Notes under the pieces: generated by a model
The model's input: only the letters and a program-made list of their open reading frames with translations
Databases searched by the model: none
Told to the model about the DNA's origin: nothing
Made by a program: the position numbers and the translations under genes
Assembly (NCBI RefSeq): GCF_022810405.1
Contig: NZ_JALGQE010000005.1
Coordinates: 62,001 to 126,000 of the forward strand
DNA: 64,000 nucleotides
Direction: 5' to 3'
Origin: Rhodococcus sp. ARC_M5
Lineage (GTDB): Bacteria > Actinomycetota > Actinomycetes > Mycobacteriales > Mycobacteriaceae
Shown here: positions 43,626 through 52,311 of the stretch, in pieces
Layout: every line of letters starts with the position of its first letter
Numbering within the stretch: position 1 is the first letter of the stretch

Positions 43626-46201
43626 TGGCGCACTCGGTAGCCAAGAAGGCTCCACGACGGGTGGCGTCGGGCAATCCCATGCGCAAGGTCTCCCTGAGAA
43701 ACCTTGCAGCACACAAGGTTCGGCTGGCACTGACCGTACTGTCCGTCGTGCTCGGCACCGCGTTCGTCGCGGGTTCGTTCGTCTTCACCGACACCCTCCA
43801 GCGCACCTTCTCCTCACTGTTCGCCGACACCGCGCAGGGCGCGGACGTTCGCGTGAGCCCCGAGGACGCGCGCTCCTCCGGCGTGCCGAACGAGGACATC
43901 GCGGCGATCTCGGCGTTGCCGAACGTGCGCGCCGTGTCCCCGTACGTGGGCGGTCAATTGGTGCTGCTGGGGTCGGACGGTGCCGCGGTGCAGTCCGGCG
44001 GCGCACCGACCATCGGTGAGTCGTACCTCCCGGACGACCAACGACTCGGTGATCCGACGACCTTCGTCGACGGCTCTGCTCCCACCGCTCCCGGGCAGGT
44101 CGCGATCAACGCCGGCGGTGCCGAGCGTGCCGGGCTGAAGGTGGGCGACGCGAGCCAGGTCCTCGTCCCCTCCAAAGGCATCACCGACATCACGATCGCC
44201 GGAATCTACTCCACGCCAACCGAATCCGGCGGCTACATCGGAATCCAGTTCGTCCAGAGTCAGGCGAACGAGTTGTTCACCGACGGTGCCCACGTGCAGT
44301 ACATCGACGTCGCGGGCAACGATCTGGCCGCGCAAGGGCTGACTCAGAGCGATCTGCGCGACGAGGTCGCCGCGGCGTTTCCCGATCTGAAGGTCCAGAC
44401 GGCCGCGGACGTGCAGGCCGAGACTCAGGCCGAGGTCGAATCGGCCCTGTCGTTCATCAACTACTTCCTGCTCGCGTTCGGTGGAATCGCCCTGCTCGTG
44501 GGCACCTTCATCATCTACAACACGTTCTCCATGATCGTCGCCCAGCGAGTACGCGAATTGGCCCTGCTGCGTGCCGTCGGAGCCAGCCGCGGGCAGGTCA
44601 GCCGATCGGTCGTCCTCGAAGCGCTCGTCGTCGGCATCATCGGAAGCGTGCTCGGCTTCGCAGGCGGAGTCGGTCTGGCGTACGGCCTCCGGGCACTGCT
44701 CAACGCGTTCGACCTCGGCCTACCGTCCGGATCGCTGGCGCTCGAGCCCCGCACGGTGGTCGTTGCCTTCGCGGTGGGCATCGTCGTCACCGTCCTCAGC
44801 GCATACGCACCGGCCCGGCGAGCGGCCAAGATTCCGCCGGTCGCCGCGATGCGCGAGGAGTTCGCCTCTGCCGGCGACACCCTGCGCACCCGAACGTTCG
44901 TGGGCATCGCACTGGGAATCGCCGGCGCAGCCGCGCTGGTCGTCGGCGCGCAGTCGACCGGCGGAGCGGCCGCGGCCACCGTCGGCGCGGGTGCCGTTGC
45001 GCTGATCGTCGCCACCGCACTGGCCGCACCGTCGCTGTCACGGCCGATCGTCGGGGCGCTCGGTGCCGTCATCACCCGCCCGTTCGGAGCCATCGGGCGC
45101 TTGGCCAGGACGAATTCGGTGCGCAATCCGCGGCGCACCGCAGCCACCGCGTTCGCTCTCATGCTCGGCCTCATGCTCGTGACCGTGATCGGCGTGCTCG
45201 GATCCACCGCCAAGGCCAGCGTCGACTCACTCGTCGACACCGGCGTCGAGGCGGACTACATCCTCTCCGGCCCCCAGTCGATCGGCGTTCCGACCGGTGC
45301 GACGACGGCCGCGCAACAGGTGACAGGCGTGGATCGCACTGCGGTGCTGCACCCGGTGTTCGTCACGATCGCAGGCGAGGAGGAGTACGGCGCCGCCATC
45401 GACGGCTCGCCGGAAGGACTGCTCGAGCTGTCGATGGTCCAGGGCACTGCAGATCTGGACAGCAACGGGTTCTCGGTCTCGGAGACCGAGGCCGCGGCGC
45501 GCGGATGGACCGTCGGGACCGAGGTCACGTTCGACACCGTGGACGGAGCCTCCGTCCCGGTGACGGTCACCGGAGTGTTCACCGACAATCCGCTGATCGG
45601 GAACTGGATCGTCTCCGGCGACATCTATCAGGAAGTGACGCCGTCCATCACCAGGTCCGACCTCCTGGTCCTGGTCAAGGCCCAGCCCGGTACGGACCTG
45701 AGCACACTGCGCACCGACCTCGAAGCCGCCACCAAGCCCTTCGTCGTGGTGCAGGTTCAGGACGTGGAACAGTTCAAGGGCAGTCAGGGACAGCAGATCG
45801 ACACGCTGCTCGCCGTCCTCTACGGCCTCCTGGCTCTGGCCGTCGTCATCGCAGTACTCGGCATCGTCAACACCCTGGCTCTGTCGGTCGTGGAGCGGCG
45901 TCGGGAGATCGGCATGCTGCGTGCGATCGGAATGCAGCGACCCCAGGTCCGACGCATCATCTACCTCGAATCGCTGCTCATCGCGCTGTTCGGCGCGATC
46001 GTGGGCGTCGCCCTCGGCATCGCGTTCGGGTGGGGATTTGTGCAGACCCTTCGTGACGAGGGCCTGGGCAGCATGACCGTGCCGTGGGGTCAGGTGGTGT
46101 CGATGCTGCTCGGATCCGCCGTCGTCGGAGTACTGGCGGCCCTGTGGCCGGCCGTGCGGGCCGCCCGCACGAAGCCGTTGGAAGCAATAGCCGACCTCTA
46201 G
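43625..46201 (+). CDS. FtsX-like ABC permease with two FtsX domains (MacB type)
   Basis: An 858-residue permease. It has an N-terminal membrane helix (about 35-55), a large extracytoplasmic domain (about 60-265), a first FtsX domain with three helices (about 275-410), a middle helical pair (about 425-475), a second periplasmic domain (about 530-720) and a second FtsX domain (about 735-858; ALSVVERRREIGMLRAIGMQ). This duplicated layout is common in actinobacterial exporters of lipids, lipoproteins or peptides. It pairs with the preceding ATPase. A terminator hairpin follows 18 bases after the stop. The substrate is unknown. Confidence 0.92.
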   Translation: MAHSVAKKAPRRVASGNPMRKVSLRNLAAHKVRLALTVLSVVLGTAFVAGSFVFTDTLQRTFSSLFADTAQGADVRVSPEDARSSGVPNEDIAAISALPNVRAVSPYVGGQLVLLGSDGAAVQSGGAPTIGESYLPDDQRLGDPTTFVDGSAPTAPGQVAINAGGAERAGLKVGDASQVLVPSKGITDITIAGIYSTPTESGGYIGIQFVQSQANELFTDGAHVQYIDVAGNDLAAQGLTQSDLRDEVAAAFPDLKVQTAADVQAETQAEVESALSFINYFLLAFGGIALLVGTFIIYNTFSMIVAQRVRELALLRAVGASRGQVSRSVVLEALVVGIIGSVLGFAGGVGLAYGLRALLNAFDLGLPSGSLALEPRTVVVAFAVGIVVTVLSAYAPARRAAKIPPVAAMREEFASAGDTLRTRTFVGIALGIAGAAALVVGAQSTGGAAAATVGAGAVALIVATALAAPSLSRPIVGALGAVITRPFGAIGRLARTNSVRNPRRTAATAFALMLGLMLVTVIGVLGSTAKASVDSLVDTGVEADYILSGPQSIGVPTGATTAAQQVTGVDRTAVLHPVFVTIAGEEEYGAAIDGSPEGLLELSMVQGTADLDSNGFSVSETEAAARGWTVGTEVTFDTVDGASVPVTVTGVFTDNPLIGNWIVSGDIYQEVTPSITRSDLLVLVKAQPGTDLSTLRTDLEAATKPFVVVQVQDVEQFKGSQGQQIDTLLAVLYGLLALAVVIAVLGIVNTLALSVVERRREIGMLRAIGMQRPQVRRIIYLESLLIALFGAIVGVALGIAFGWGFVQTLRDEGLGSMTVPWGQVVSMLLGSAVVGVLAALWPAVRAARTKPLEAIADL

Positions 46202-46219
46202 GACGAGGTCCGAATCGGA

Positions 46220-46266
46220 CCGGGCATTCCGCAACGACACCCGATTGTTGTGGAATGTCCGGTTTT
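46220..46266 (+). terminator. Intrinsic terminator after the MacB-like operon
   Basis: CCGGGCATTCCGCAAC (46220-46235) pairs with GTTGTGGAATGTCCGG (46247-46262) through 16 positions including G-T pairs. There is an 11-base loop, followed by TTTT (46263-46266). It sits 18 bases after the permease stop. Confidence 0.8.
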
Positions 46267-46321
46267 CGGCTTGCACAAAAAGGTCGTACACGTCTACCTT
46301 CGAGGAGGTAAAACAGTCTTC

Positions 46322-46350
46322 AAGTAGGTTTGCGGCTCGTAAACCTACTT
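46322..46350. promoter_or_regulatory. Operator-like inverted repeat upstream of the A-T-TE synthetase
   Basis: AAGTAGGTTT (46322-46331) is repeated exactly inverted as AAACCTACTT (46341-46350) with a 9-base spacer. It ends 34 bp before the synthetase ATG (46385), and the ribosome-binding site AAGGAG is at 46375-46380. It looks like a repressor site for a TetR/GntR-type regulator; no regulator gene is adjacent. It could also act as a leader hairpin. Confidence 0.55.
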
Positions 46351-46384
46351 CGCCACCGCGGTTCGGGCTCGTACAAGGAGAATC

Positions 46385-48946
46385 ATGTCGATTCAGGACA
46401 TCGATGCGCCGACCCGATTGGCTCTGGCCCCATTGTGCCGACCCGAACGCCGCGACACGTTGATGGCCCGCTACCGCGAGGTGGCGCACGCCCTTCCGGA
46501 CGCCGTCGCACTCACCGCGGACGACGCCTCGCTCACCTTCGACGAACTCCTCCATCGCGCGTACTCGCTGGCCCGCAAGATCGCCACACTGTTTCCCGCC
46601 GATTCTCGGCCGCTCGCGGTCGACGCCGACGCCACGACGGATTCGATCGTGCTGATGCTGGCCGTCGTCGCCGCAGGCCATCCACTCGTGCCCCTCGACC
46701 CCATGCTGCCCGCCGAACGGCGCGTCACGATCATCGACCAAGCCGCCGCGACCGCGATCGACTTCGCCACCGTCACCGCCACCATGGACTCCTGCGTTCC
46801 GTTGCCGACCCTGTCGGGCGACCACACCGCGGTGATCAACTACACCTCGGGCTCCACCGGCACCGCCAAAGGTGTGATCCTCAGCCACCGGATGTGCCTG
46901 ACCAAGGCGTACGAGGTCGCGAACGCGTTGGCTCTCGGCCCACACGACCGCGTCGGAAACTCGCTGCCGGTCAGTTTCGGTGCCGGCCTGAACACACTGT
47001 TCGCAGGACTGCTCGCCGGTGCAGCGGTGTATTGCCGCGACCCTCGATCAGGCGTCCCCAGCAGCACCGTCGAGTGGATCGCCGCGAATTCACTGACCAC
47101 GCTGCACTGCTCGTCGTCGCTGCTGCGCGCGGTGTCCGCTTCCGACCACCGACCACCCGACCACACAGACGGCGGGCGCGCAGCCGTACCGACTCTGCGC
47201 ATCGTCACCACGTACGGCGAGTCACTGCACTCCGACGACGCCGACGGTTTCAGACGGAAATACGGCAGCCGGACCACGGTGGTCAACTGGTACGCGACCA
47301 CCGAGGCCGGTGCCGTCGCCTACGACGAGTACCCGTTCGATCGAGTTCTGCCCTCGGGCTTCTTGCCTGCCGGTAGGCCCATCGCAGGCAAGCTCGTCGA
47401 AGTCGTCACCTCCGACGGGTCGACCTGTGCACCCGACGTGATCGGCGAAGTGCGGGTCACGTCGAATTGCCTGGCCGACGGTTACCTCGGCGGCGCCGGT
47501 CCTGACTCCCAACGATTCGCGGCACTCGACGACGGCCTGTTCCGATACCGCACCGGTGATCTGGGAAGACTCGACGAACACGGGACGCTGCATCTGGCCG
47601 GACGCATCGACGACGCGGTCAAGGTACGGGGATATCTGGTCGAGCCGGCCGAGGTCGAGGCAGCCCTACGCGCCATGCCGGAGATCGGCGACGCCGCGGT
47701 GATCGGTAGGAACTCCGGCAACGGCACCGACCTCGTCGCCTACGTCTGCGCAGCCCGATCCGGTCGACGACCCCCGGTCGCCGAGATCAGGGCTTCGCTG
47801 CGCCGGACGTTGCCGGAATGGATGGTGCCCGCTCACATCGTGGCGCTCGACGTGATGCCGCGCAACGAACGCGGCAAGGTGGACCGACGGGCACTGCCCG
47901 AGCCGGCCGATCGGCGTGACCTGAGCCCAGCTGTCGGACCGACCGAATACATGGTCGCAGCCGCCGCACGCGAGGCAATCAAGCTCGACACGATTGGGCG
48001 CGACGAGGACTTTCTCGAACTCGGTGGCACTTCGTTGACTATGACTGCACTACTGACCAGGCTCCGCGAGGAGTTGGAGGTGGATCTCAGCCCGGAGGAC
48101 ATGTTCGTGTCCACCACGGTCCGCACTCTCGCCAGAGCTGTCGATACGCGACTCCGCGAAACGGCGAGCACCCGCCGCCGCGCCGCAGGCGAGCACGGCG
48201 TATTGGTACCGCTGCGAGTAGGCGGCTCTCGGCCACCCATCTTCTTGATAGGTGGCGCGGGCACAGGAGCGATGGGGCTTCTCGTGCTGGCCAAGCACAT
48301 CGATGCAGAGTTTCCCGTGTTCGCGCTACAGGCTCATGGCCGGAGCAAGCGCGGACGTCCGGACCGGACGATCCCACAGATGGCGGCGCGATACGTCGAG
48401 GCTGTGCAAACGGTGCTGCCCGAGGGGCCTTTTTACCTCGCAGGCCACTCCCTCGGCGGATGGATTGCCATCGCCATGGCACAGCAGATCCGCGATGCCG
48501 GTCTCGGCGAGCCCCATCTGCTGATTCTCGATACGCGCCTGTTCCGTCCCATCTTGGACAGGCTTCCTGGCGGTGGGGACGTACCGGCTGCGCCGGTTCA
48601 GACCGCGGTCGACCCAGGCTTCCGGATCGGAATTCGCGGGGTCATCGCGCACTGGTTCCGCGTCCGATTCGCCGGTTTGTTTCGTTTCTCGACGACCAAC
48701 GAATGGTTCGTCTTCGCCAGCATCGGGTACAAGGCACTAGCAAAGCATGCGATCACTCCGTGGTCGGGTTCGATGACCGTCGTTCGTACGGCGGAGAATA
48801 CGAAAGATCTTCGCTCGTGGCGGACACTGGTTCGAGGTGAACTGAAGTTCATCGATATAGAAGGAGCGCACATAGACATGTTGCGCGAACCCATGGCACG
48901 GAGAGTCGGCAAGATTGTCGGCGACACTTTCGGCGGTACCCACTGA
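46385..48946 (+). CDS. NRPS-like tridomain synthetase: adenylation - carrier - thioesterase, no condensation domain
   Basis: An 853-residue protein. The adenylation domain (about 25-525) has YTSGSTGTAKGV, NWYATTEAG, YRTGDLGRLDEHG, GRIDDAVKVRGYLVEP and the A10 Lys in NERGKVDRRALP. The carrier domain (about 545-615) has the phosphopantetheine Ser in LELGGTSL. The type I thioesterase (about 630-850) has nucleophile GHSLGG. There is no condensation domain. Around the substrate pocket the usual Asp that holds an alpha-amino group is not evident (NSLPVSFGAGLNTLF), so the substrate may be a keto, hydroxy or aryl acid. A-T-TE enzymes of this shape can dimerise arylpyruvates to furanones or quinones; that parallel is inference. 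Confidence 0.88.
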   Translation: MSIQDIDAPTRLALAPLCRPERRDTLMARYREVAHALPDAVALTADDASLTFDELLHRAYSLARKIATLFPADSRPLAVDADATTDSIVLMLAVVAAGHPLVPLDPMLPAERRVTIIDQAAATAIDFATVTATMDSCVPLPTLSGDHTAVINYTSGSTGTAKGVILSHRMCLTKAYEVANALALGPHDRVGNSLPVSFGAGLNTLFAGLLAGAAVYCRDPRSGVPSSTVEWIAANSLTTLHCSSSLLRAVSASDHRPPDHTDGGRAAVPTLRIVTTYGESLHSDDADGFRRKYGSRTTVVNWYATTEAGAVAYDEYPFDRVLPSGFLPAGRPIAGKLVEVVTSDGSTCAPDVIGEVRVTSNCLADGYLGGAGPDSQRFAALDDGLFRYRTGDLGRLDEHGTLHLAGRIDDAVKVRGYLVEPAEVEAALRAMPEIGDAAVIGRNSGNGTDLVAYVCAARSGRRPPVAEIRASLRRTLPEWMVPAHIVALDVMPRNERGKVDRRALPEPADRRDLSPAVGPTEYMVAAAAREAIKLDTIGRDEDFLELGGTSLTMTALLTRLREELEVDLSPEDMFVSTTVRTLARAVDTRLRETASTRRRAAGEHGVLVPLRVGGSRPPIFLIGGAGTGAMGLLVLAKHIDAEFPVFALQAHGRSKRGRPDRTIPQMAARYVEAVQTVLPEGPFYLAGHSLGGWIAIAMAQQIRDAGLGEPHLLILDTRLFRPILDRLPGGGDVPAAPVQTAVDPGFRIGIRGVIAHWFRVRFAGLFRFSTTNEWFVFASIGYKALAKHAITPWSGSMTVVRTAENTKDLRSWRTLVRGELKFIDIEGAHIDMLREPMARRVGKIVGDTFGGTH

Positions 48947-49039
48947 CGTACGCGGACACCCAGGATGGGCTGTCGTGGCGTCTGCGATGTGCTTGTACGT
49001 TGGTGGGCACGACCGCACTACTCGACAGGGAGGTCGACC

Positions 49040-49954
49040 ATGAGTTCATCGTACGAATTGCAGTCGGTAGAACTACACAAGGACGTCCTGCGATACGTGG
49101 ACATGGGCGATGGCCCGCCCGTGATCCTGGTGCACGGTCTGCTCGGATCGCATCAGTCCTGGGGCCCGCAGCTCGAACGTCTGTCGCTGAAGTATCGGGT
49201 CATCGCACCCGATCTGTTCGGTCACGGTGACTCCGACAAGCCGACCGGCGACTACTCGCTGAGTTCGCATTCGGCCACTATTCGCGACCTGATGGACCAC
49301 CTGGGCATCGACTCCGCTCCGATGGTGGGTCACTCTCTCGGCGGCGGCATCATCATGCAGCTGACGTACCTCTTTCCCGAGCGAGTGGATCGCCTGGCGC
49401 TGGTCAGCAGTGGCGGCCTCGGCACCGAGGTGAGCCTGCTCCTCAAGGCTGCGACGCTGCCCGGTAGTGAGCTGGTGCTGCCGCTGCTCGCATCGGATTG
49501 GTTCCGCAAGCGCACCGAGGGCGCGCTCGCGCAGCTGGGCAAGTGGGGTCTGCCGGTCGAGCCGGGGCCGAGCATGGCCGAGACCTGGAGGTCGTTCCGG
49601 TCGGTCGCAGACCGATCCACCCGCGGGGCGTTCCTGGCGTCGACGCGAGCAGTGGTGGGTCCGCGCGGTCAAACCGTCAGCGCCAAGCAGCATTTCGAGA
49701 AGTTCGAGTCGATTCCTTCGCTGCTCGTCTGGGGCGGCAAGGACCGGATGATTCCTGCCAAGCACGCAGACAACATTCGACGCGAGGTTCCGAACAGCCG
49801 CGTCGAGATATTTCCCGATGCCGGTCACTTCCCCCAACTCGACGAGCCGGACTTCTTCTTCCGTCTGCTGGACGAGTTCTTGAATGCGAACGGAGCGGAG
49901 AAGAACGCAACCGCCGAGATCAGCCCGGCAGTCATGCCGTTGCAACGCCCGTGA
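49040..49954 (+). CDS. Alpha/beta-fold hydrolase
   Basis: A 304-residue hydrolase with oxyanion motif LVHGLLGSHQSW, nucleophile elbow GHSLGGG, catalytic Asp region WGGKDRMIP and His in PDAGHFPQLDEPD. It resembles epoxide-hydrolase / meta-cleavage-type hydrolases common in rhodococci. The ATG at 49040 follows AGGGAGG. The stop overlaps the next gene's GTG start (GTGA), so they are co-translated. The substrate is unknown. It lies 93 bases after the A-T-TE synthetase and could be transcribed with it. Confidence 0.9.
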   Translation: MSSSYELQSVELHKDVLRYVDMGDGPPVILVHGLLGSHQSWGPQLERLSLKYRVIAPDLFGHGDSDKPTGDYSLSSHSATIRDLMDHLGIDSAPMVGHSLGGGIIMQLTYLFPERVDRLALVSSGGLGTEVSLLLKAATLPGSELVLPLLASDWFRKRTEGALAQLGKWGLPVEPGPSMAETWRSFRSVADRSTRGAFLASTRAVVGPRGQTVSAKQHFEKFESIPSLLVWGGKDRMIPAKHADNIRREVPNSRVEIFPDAGHFPQLDEPDFFFRLLDEFLNANGAEKNATAEISPAVMPLQRP

Positions 49955-50589
49955 GCGTCGTTCCCATGTTTCCGCTCGGCAGCGTGCTGCTCCCCGGCGA
50001 ACGCTTGCCACTGCACATCTTCGAGCCGCGGTACCGAGCTCTGGTGCACGATTGCCTGAAGCAGGACGATCCGAGTTTCGGCGTGGTACTCATCGCGCGC
50101 GGGCACGAGGCCGGTGGCGGCGACGTGCGGCACGACGTGGCGACGACCGCTCACATCATCGCCCACGAGGCCATCGGTGACGGCCGATATCTGCTCGAAT
50201 GCGTCGGTGGTGAACGGATCAGGATCGACGCCTGGCTGCCCGACGATCCGTACCCCCTGGCCGATGTTCGACCGTGGCCCGACGAGGACGCCGACGCCGT
50301 GATCGCCGACTCCGAGTTCGACGCCACCTGGGCGCGAGTCGAGGACCTCTACGAGCTGATCGGCCGCCTCGAGTCGACGGAGAATATTTCCACTCCCGGC
50401 GTTCCGGACTTTCTGAGCCTGCCGATCTCGGCTGCCGAGAAGATCTGGTCGCTGGCCGCACTGATACCGATGGGGCAGTCCGATCGACTCGACATCCTGT
50501 CTGCGCCGGACGCCAGAGCACGTATGACCGCCCTCGACGACGCCATCGAGAATGTCACCGCCGTCGTGCAATTCAGACTGCAACCCTGA
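49951..50589 (+). CDS. Lon substrate-binding (LON N-terminal) domain protein
   Basis: A 212-residue protein consisting of a single LON N-domain (VVPMFPLGSVLLPGERLPLHIFEPRYRALVHDCL, then GGERIRIDAW) with a helical tail. It has no ATPase or protease part. Such stand-alone domains are widespread in actinobacteria and may present substrates or act as adaptors; function is unproven. The GTG start at 49951 overlaps the hydrolase stop. A hairpin terminator follows nine bases after its stop. The full-length lon is far away at 24029-26344. Confidence 0.88.
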   Translation: MSVVPMFPLGSVLLPGERLPLHIFEPRYRALVHDCLKQDDPSFGVVLIARGHEAGGGDVRHDVATTAHIIAHEAIGDGRYLLECVGGERIRIDAWLPDDPYPLADVRPWPDEDADAVIADSEFDATWARVEDLYELIGRLESTENISTPGVPDFLSLPISAAEKIWSLAALIPMGQSDRLDILSAPDARARMTALDDAIENVTAVVQFRLQP

Positions 50590-50597
50590 GGCAGAAA

Positions 50598-50636
50598 CAC
50601 GTCAGGCCCGACATCATCGATGCCGGGCCTGACGTG
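50598..50636. terminator. Hairpin between the LON-domain gene and the tRNA
   Basis: CACGTCAGGCCCG (50598-50610) pairs perfectly with CGGGCCTGACGTG (50624-50636), a 13-bp stem with a 13-base loop. It lies between a rightward coding gene and the leftward tRNA, so it can end transcription in both directions. Confidence 0.75.
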
Positions 50637-50641
50637 CGTAG

Positions 50642-50715
50642 TAGCGGGGACAGGATTTGAACCTGCGACCTCTGGGTTATGAGCCCAGCGAGCTACCGAG
50701 CTGCTCCACCCCGCG
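50642..50715 (-). tRNA. Initiator tRNA-fMet (anticodon CAT)
   Basis: On the minus strand a full cloverleaf folds from CGCGGGG (5' acceptor strand) through the D arm, anticodon stem-loop CTGGG-CTCATAA-CCCAG and T arm to CCCCGCT plus discriminator A. Three consecutive G-C pairs in the anticodon stem and the unpaired first base of the acceptor stem are initiator hallmarks. CCA is not encoded. Confidence 0.93.
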
Positions 50716-50793
50716 TCGGGTGTTCACCACGCTACATGCCATCTCGGCAGTCTCCCAATCGCCAGGTCAGCCGCACGCTCTACGGTTCTCTCC

Positions 50794-51573
50794 ATGCCCA
50801 CCGCACTGTCTCCCGTCCTGACTTTCCCGCACGACGCCGTCGCGCAGATCACGCTGAGCAACCCGCCGGTCAATGCTCTGACCCGTCCGGCGACGAGGCG
50901 ACTGCGCGCCGTCCTTCTCGAGTTGATCGACGACGCTGCGGTTCGGGCCGTGGTTCTCACCGGCGACCGGGTGTTCAGTGCCGGCTCGGATATCTCCGAG
51001 ATGCCGGAGATGCAGGACCGCGGTGACGTGCTCGCCCGCAAGAGCATTCTCGAGAACGCCACCCTCGAGATGCTGGACGATCTGCCGCTGCCCACGGTCG
51101 CCGCGATCGACGGATTCGCGTTGGGCGGCGGCCTGGAACTGGCACTGTGCTGCGACCTCGTCGTCGCCGACGCGGGGGCTCGACTGGGACTCCCGGAGAT
51201 CGACCTCGGTGTGATCCCCAGCAGCGGCGGGTCCATGCGCGCGCTACGGCGGGTCGGTCAGGCGCGCGCCGCCGAACTGGTCTTGCTCGGTGAGCCGGTC
51301 TCGGCCGAGACTGCTCTGGAGTGGGGTCTGATCAATCGCGTGGCTCCACGTGGACAGTCGTTGCCGGTGGCACTGAATGTGGCGCAGACGCTGGCGCGCA
51401 AATCCCGCTCTGCCGTTCGGGCGAACAAGCGTGCCCTCGCGCTCACGTTCGGTGAGTCCCCTGGACTACCTGCACGACGAGCATTGCCGGTGTTCGAGGA
51501 GGCGTTCGAGTCGGCCGATGGCAAGGAGGGCGTGCGCGCGTTTCTCGCCAAGGAGTCACCCGACTTCGGATAG
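50794..51573 (+). CDS. Enoyl-CoA hydratase/isomerase family protein
   Basis: A 259-residue crotonase-fold protein with the oxyanion-hole segments FSAGSDISEM and IDGFALGGGLELALCCDL, and the second catalytic region GLPEIDLGVIPSSGGSMRALRRVG. The Glu of the GLPE motif is present; the other usual catalytic Glu is replaced in the PSSGG segment, so isomerase or other chemistry is possible. It probably acts in acyl-CoA metabolism. It overlaps the convergent DUF998 gene by 18 bases. Confidence 0.88.
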   Translation: MPTALSPVLTFPHDAVAQITLSNPPVNALTRPATRRLRAVLLELIDDAAVRAVVLTGDRVFSAGSDISEMPEMQDRGDVLARKSILENATLEMLDDLPLPTVAAIDGFALGGGLELALCCDLVVADAGARLGLPEIDLGVIPSSGGSMRALRRVGQARAAELVLLGEPVSAETALEWGLINRVAPRGQSLPVALNVAQTLARKSRSAVRANKRALALTFGESPGLPARRALPVFEEAFESADGKEGVRAFLAKESPDFG

Positions 51574-52197
51574 ACGGCGCTTGACCAGAATCGTTGCGCC
51601 GGTGACGATCTCCCATCCGATGATCGTGTAGACCGAGATGCGCTCGAATGTTCCGCCGCCGAGGACTCCGGTGTCGGCGAGAAACAGAGCGAGCCCCACC
51701 AGGCCGGCCACTCCTGCGGTCGCACTGCCGACGGTGTACCACCGCGGCGCGCCGACGCTGCCGCCGTATCGGCCTGCGGCCAGCAGCACCAGATTGCCGC
51801 CGATGATCGCCATGCCTGCGCCCACCGCATGGGGCGTCGACGCTCCGTCGACCGAGGCGTGGGCGAGCCCGACGACGATGCTGCCGACACCGTGAACGAC
51901 GGAGGTGCCGGCCACGATCCACCGCGCACGGCCCTCGAAGAGCACCGACAGTCCCAGCCCCGCCAGGACGAACAACGTGCCGTCGACGGCGAAGCCGGTG
52001 TTCATCACCGCGTGCAGCGGCGAGAGGTCGGGGATTCCGAGGTCGCTGATGTTGTTGCGGGCGTAGCTGTACGGCCGGTCCGTCCAACCGAGCGCGGCGA
52101 CGGCTTCGGCGGCCAGATAGGTCACCCCGCCGACGAGGAAGGCTCCGGCTGCCAAGACGGTGGTTCTCTTCACAGCTGCAGTATCCACTGCGCTCAC
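51556..52197 (-). CDS. DUF998 membrane protein
   Basis: A 213-residue integral membrane protein with six predicted helices and the DUF998 pattern (YSYARNNISDLGIPDLSPLHAVMNTGF, AIIGGNLVLLAAGRYGG). Function is unknown. The start is GTG at 52197; a GTG three codons later (52188) sits at better distance from AGGTGAG and may be the true one. Upstream are two tandem copies of a dispersed repeat, and then the divergent TetR operator. Confidence 0.82.
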   Translation of the reverse strand: MSAVDTAAVKRTTVLAAGAFLVGGVTYLAAEAVAALGWTDRPYSYARNNISDLGIPDLSPLHAVMNTGFAVDGTLFVLAGLGLSVLFEGRARWIVAGTSVVHGVGSIVVGLAHASVDGASTPHAVGAGMAIIGGNLVLLAAGRYGGSVGAPRWYTVGSATAGVAGLVGLALFLADTGVLGGGTFERISVYTIIGWEIVTGATILVKRRLSEVG

Positions 52198-52201
52198 CTC
52201 G

Positions 52202-52272
52202 ATGGGTCATTCCGCGGGCTCCGCTCCCGCGACCCCCATGGGTCATTCCGCAGGCTCCACTCCCGCGACCCC
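52202..52272. repeat. Two tandem 35-bp copies of a dispersed intergenic repeat
   Basis: 52202-52236 and 52238-52272 are 35-bp copies differing at two bases (A/G), in the gap between the divergent DUF998 and TetR genes. The core GTCATTCCGC-RGGCTCC-RCTCC also appears with small changes at 55303-55331 and 62616-62642. Two units are too few for a CRISPR array, and there are no spacers. Confidence 0.75.
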
Positions 52273-52285
52273 GATACACCCGCCG

Positions 52286-52301
52286 TGTACCGATTGGTAC
52301 A
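52286..52301. promoter_or_regulatory. Operator-like palindrome upstream of tetR-ABC1 operon
   Basis: TGTACC-GATT-GGTACA is a perfect 6-bp inverted repeat with a 4-base centre. A third half-site GTACC lies at 52302-52306. The element ends 10 bp before the TetR start codon, where binding would autorepress. Confidence 0.65.
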
Positions 52302-52311
52302 GTACCGGCTC

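Noticed and set aside
45227..46945. Long minus-strand open frame (572 codons) opposite the ABC permease and the synthetase start
   Set aside because: It spans two well-supported genes, a terminator and an operator on the other strand, has no family match and an Arg/Gly/Asp-rich shadow composition typical of GC-rich antisense frames.
52202..52272. CRISPR array
   Set aside because: Only two directly adjacent units with no spacer and no cas genes; treated as a dispersed repeat.
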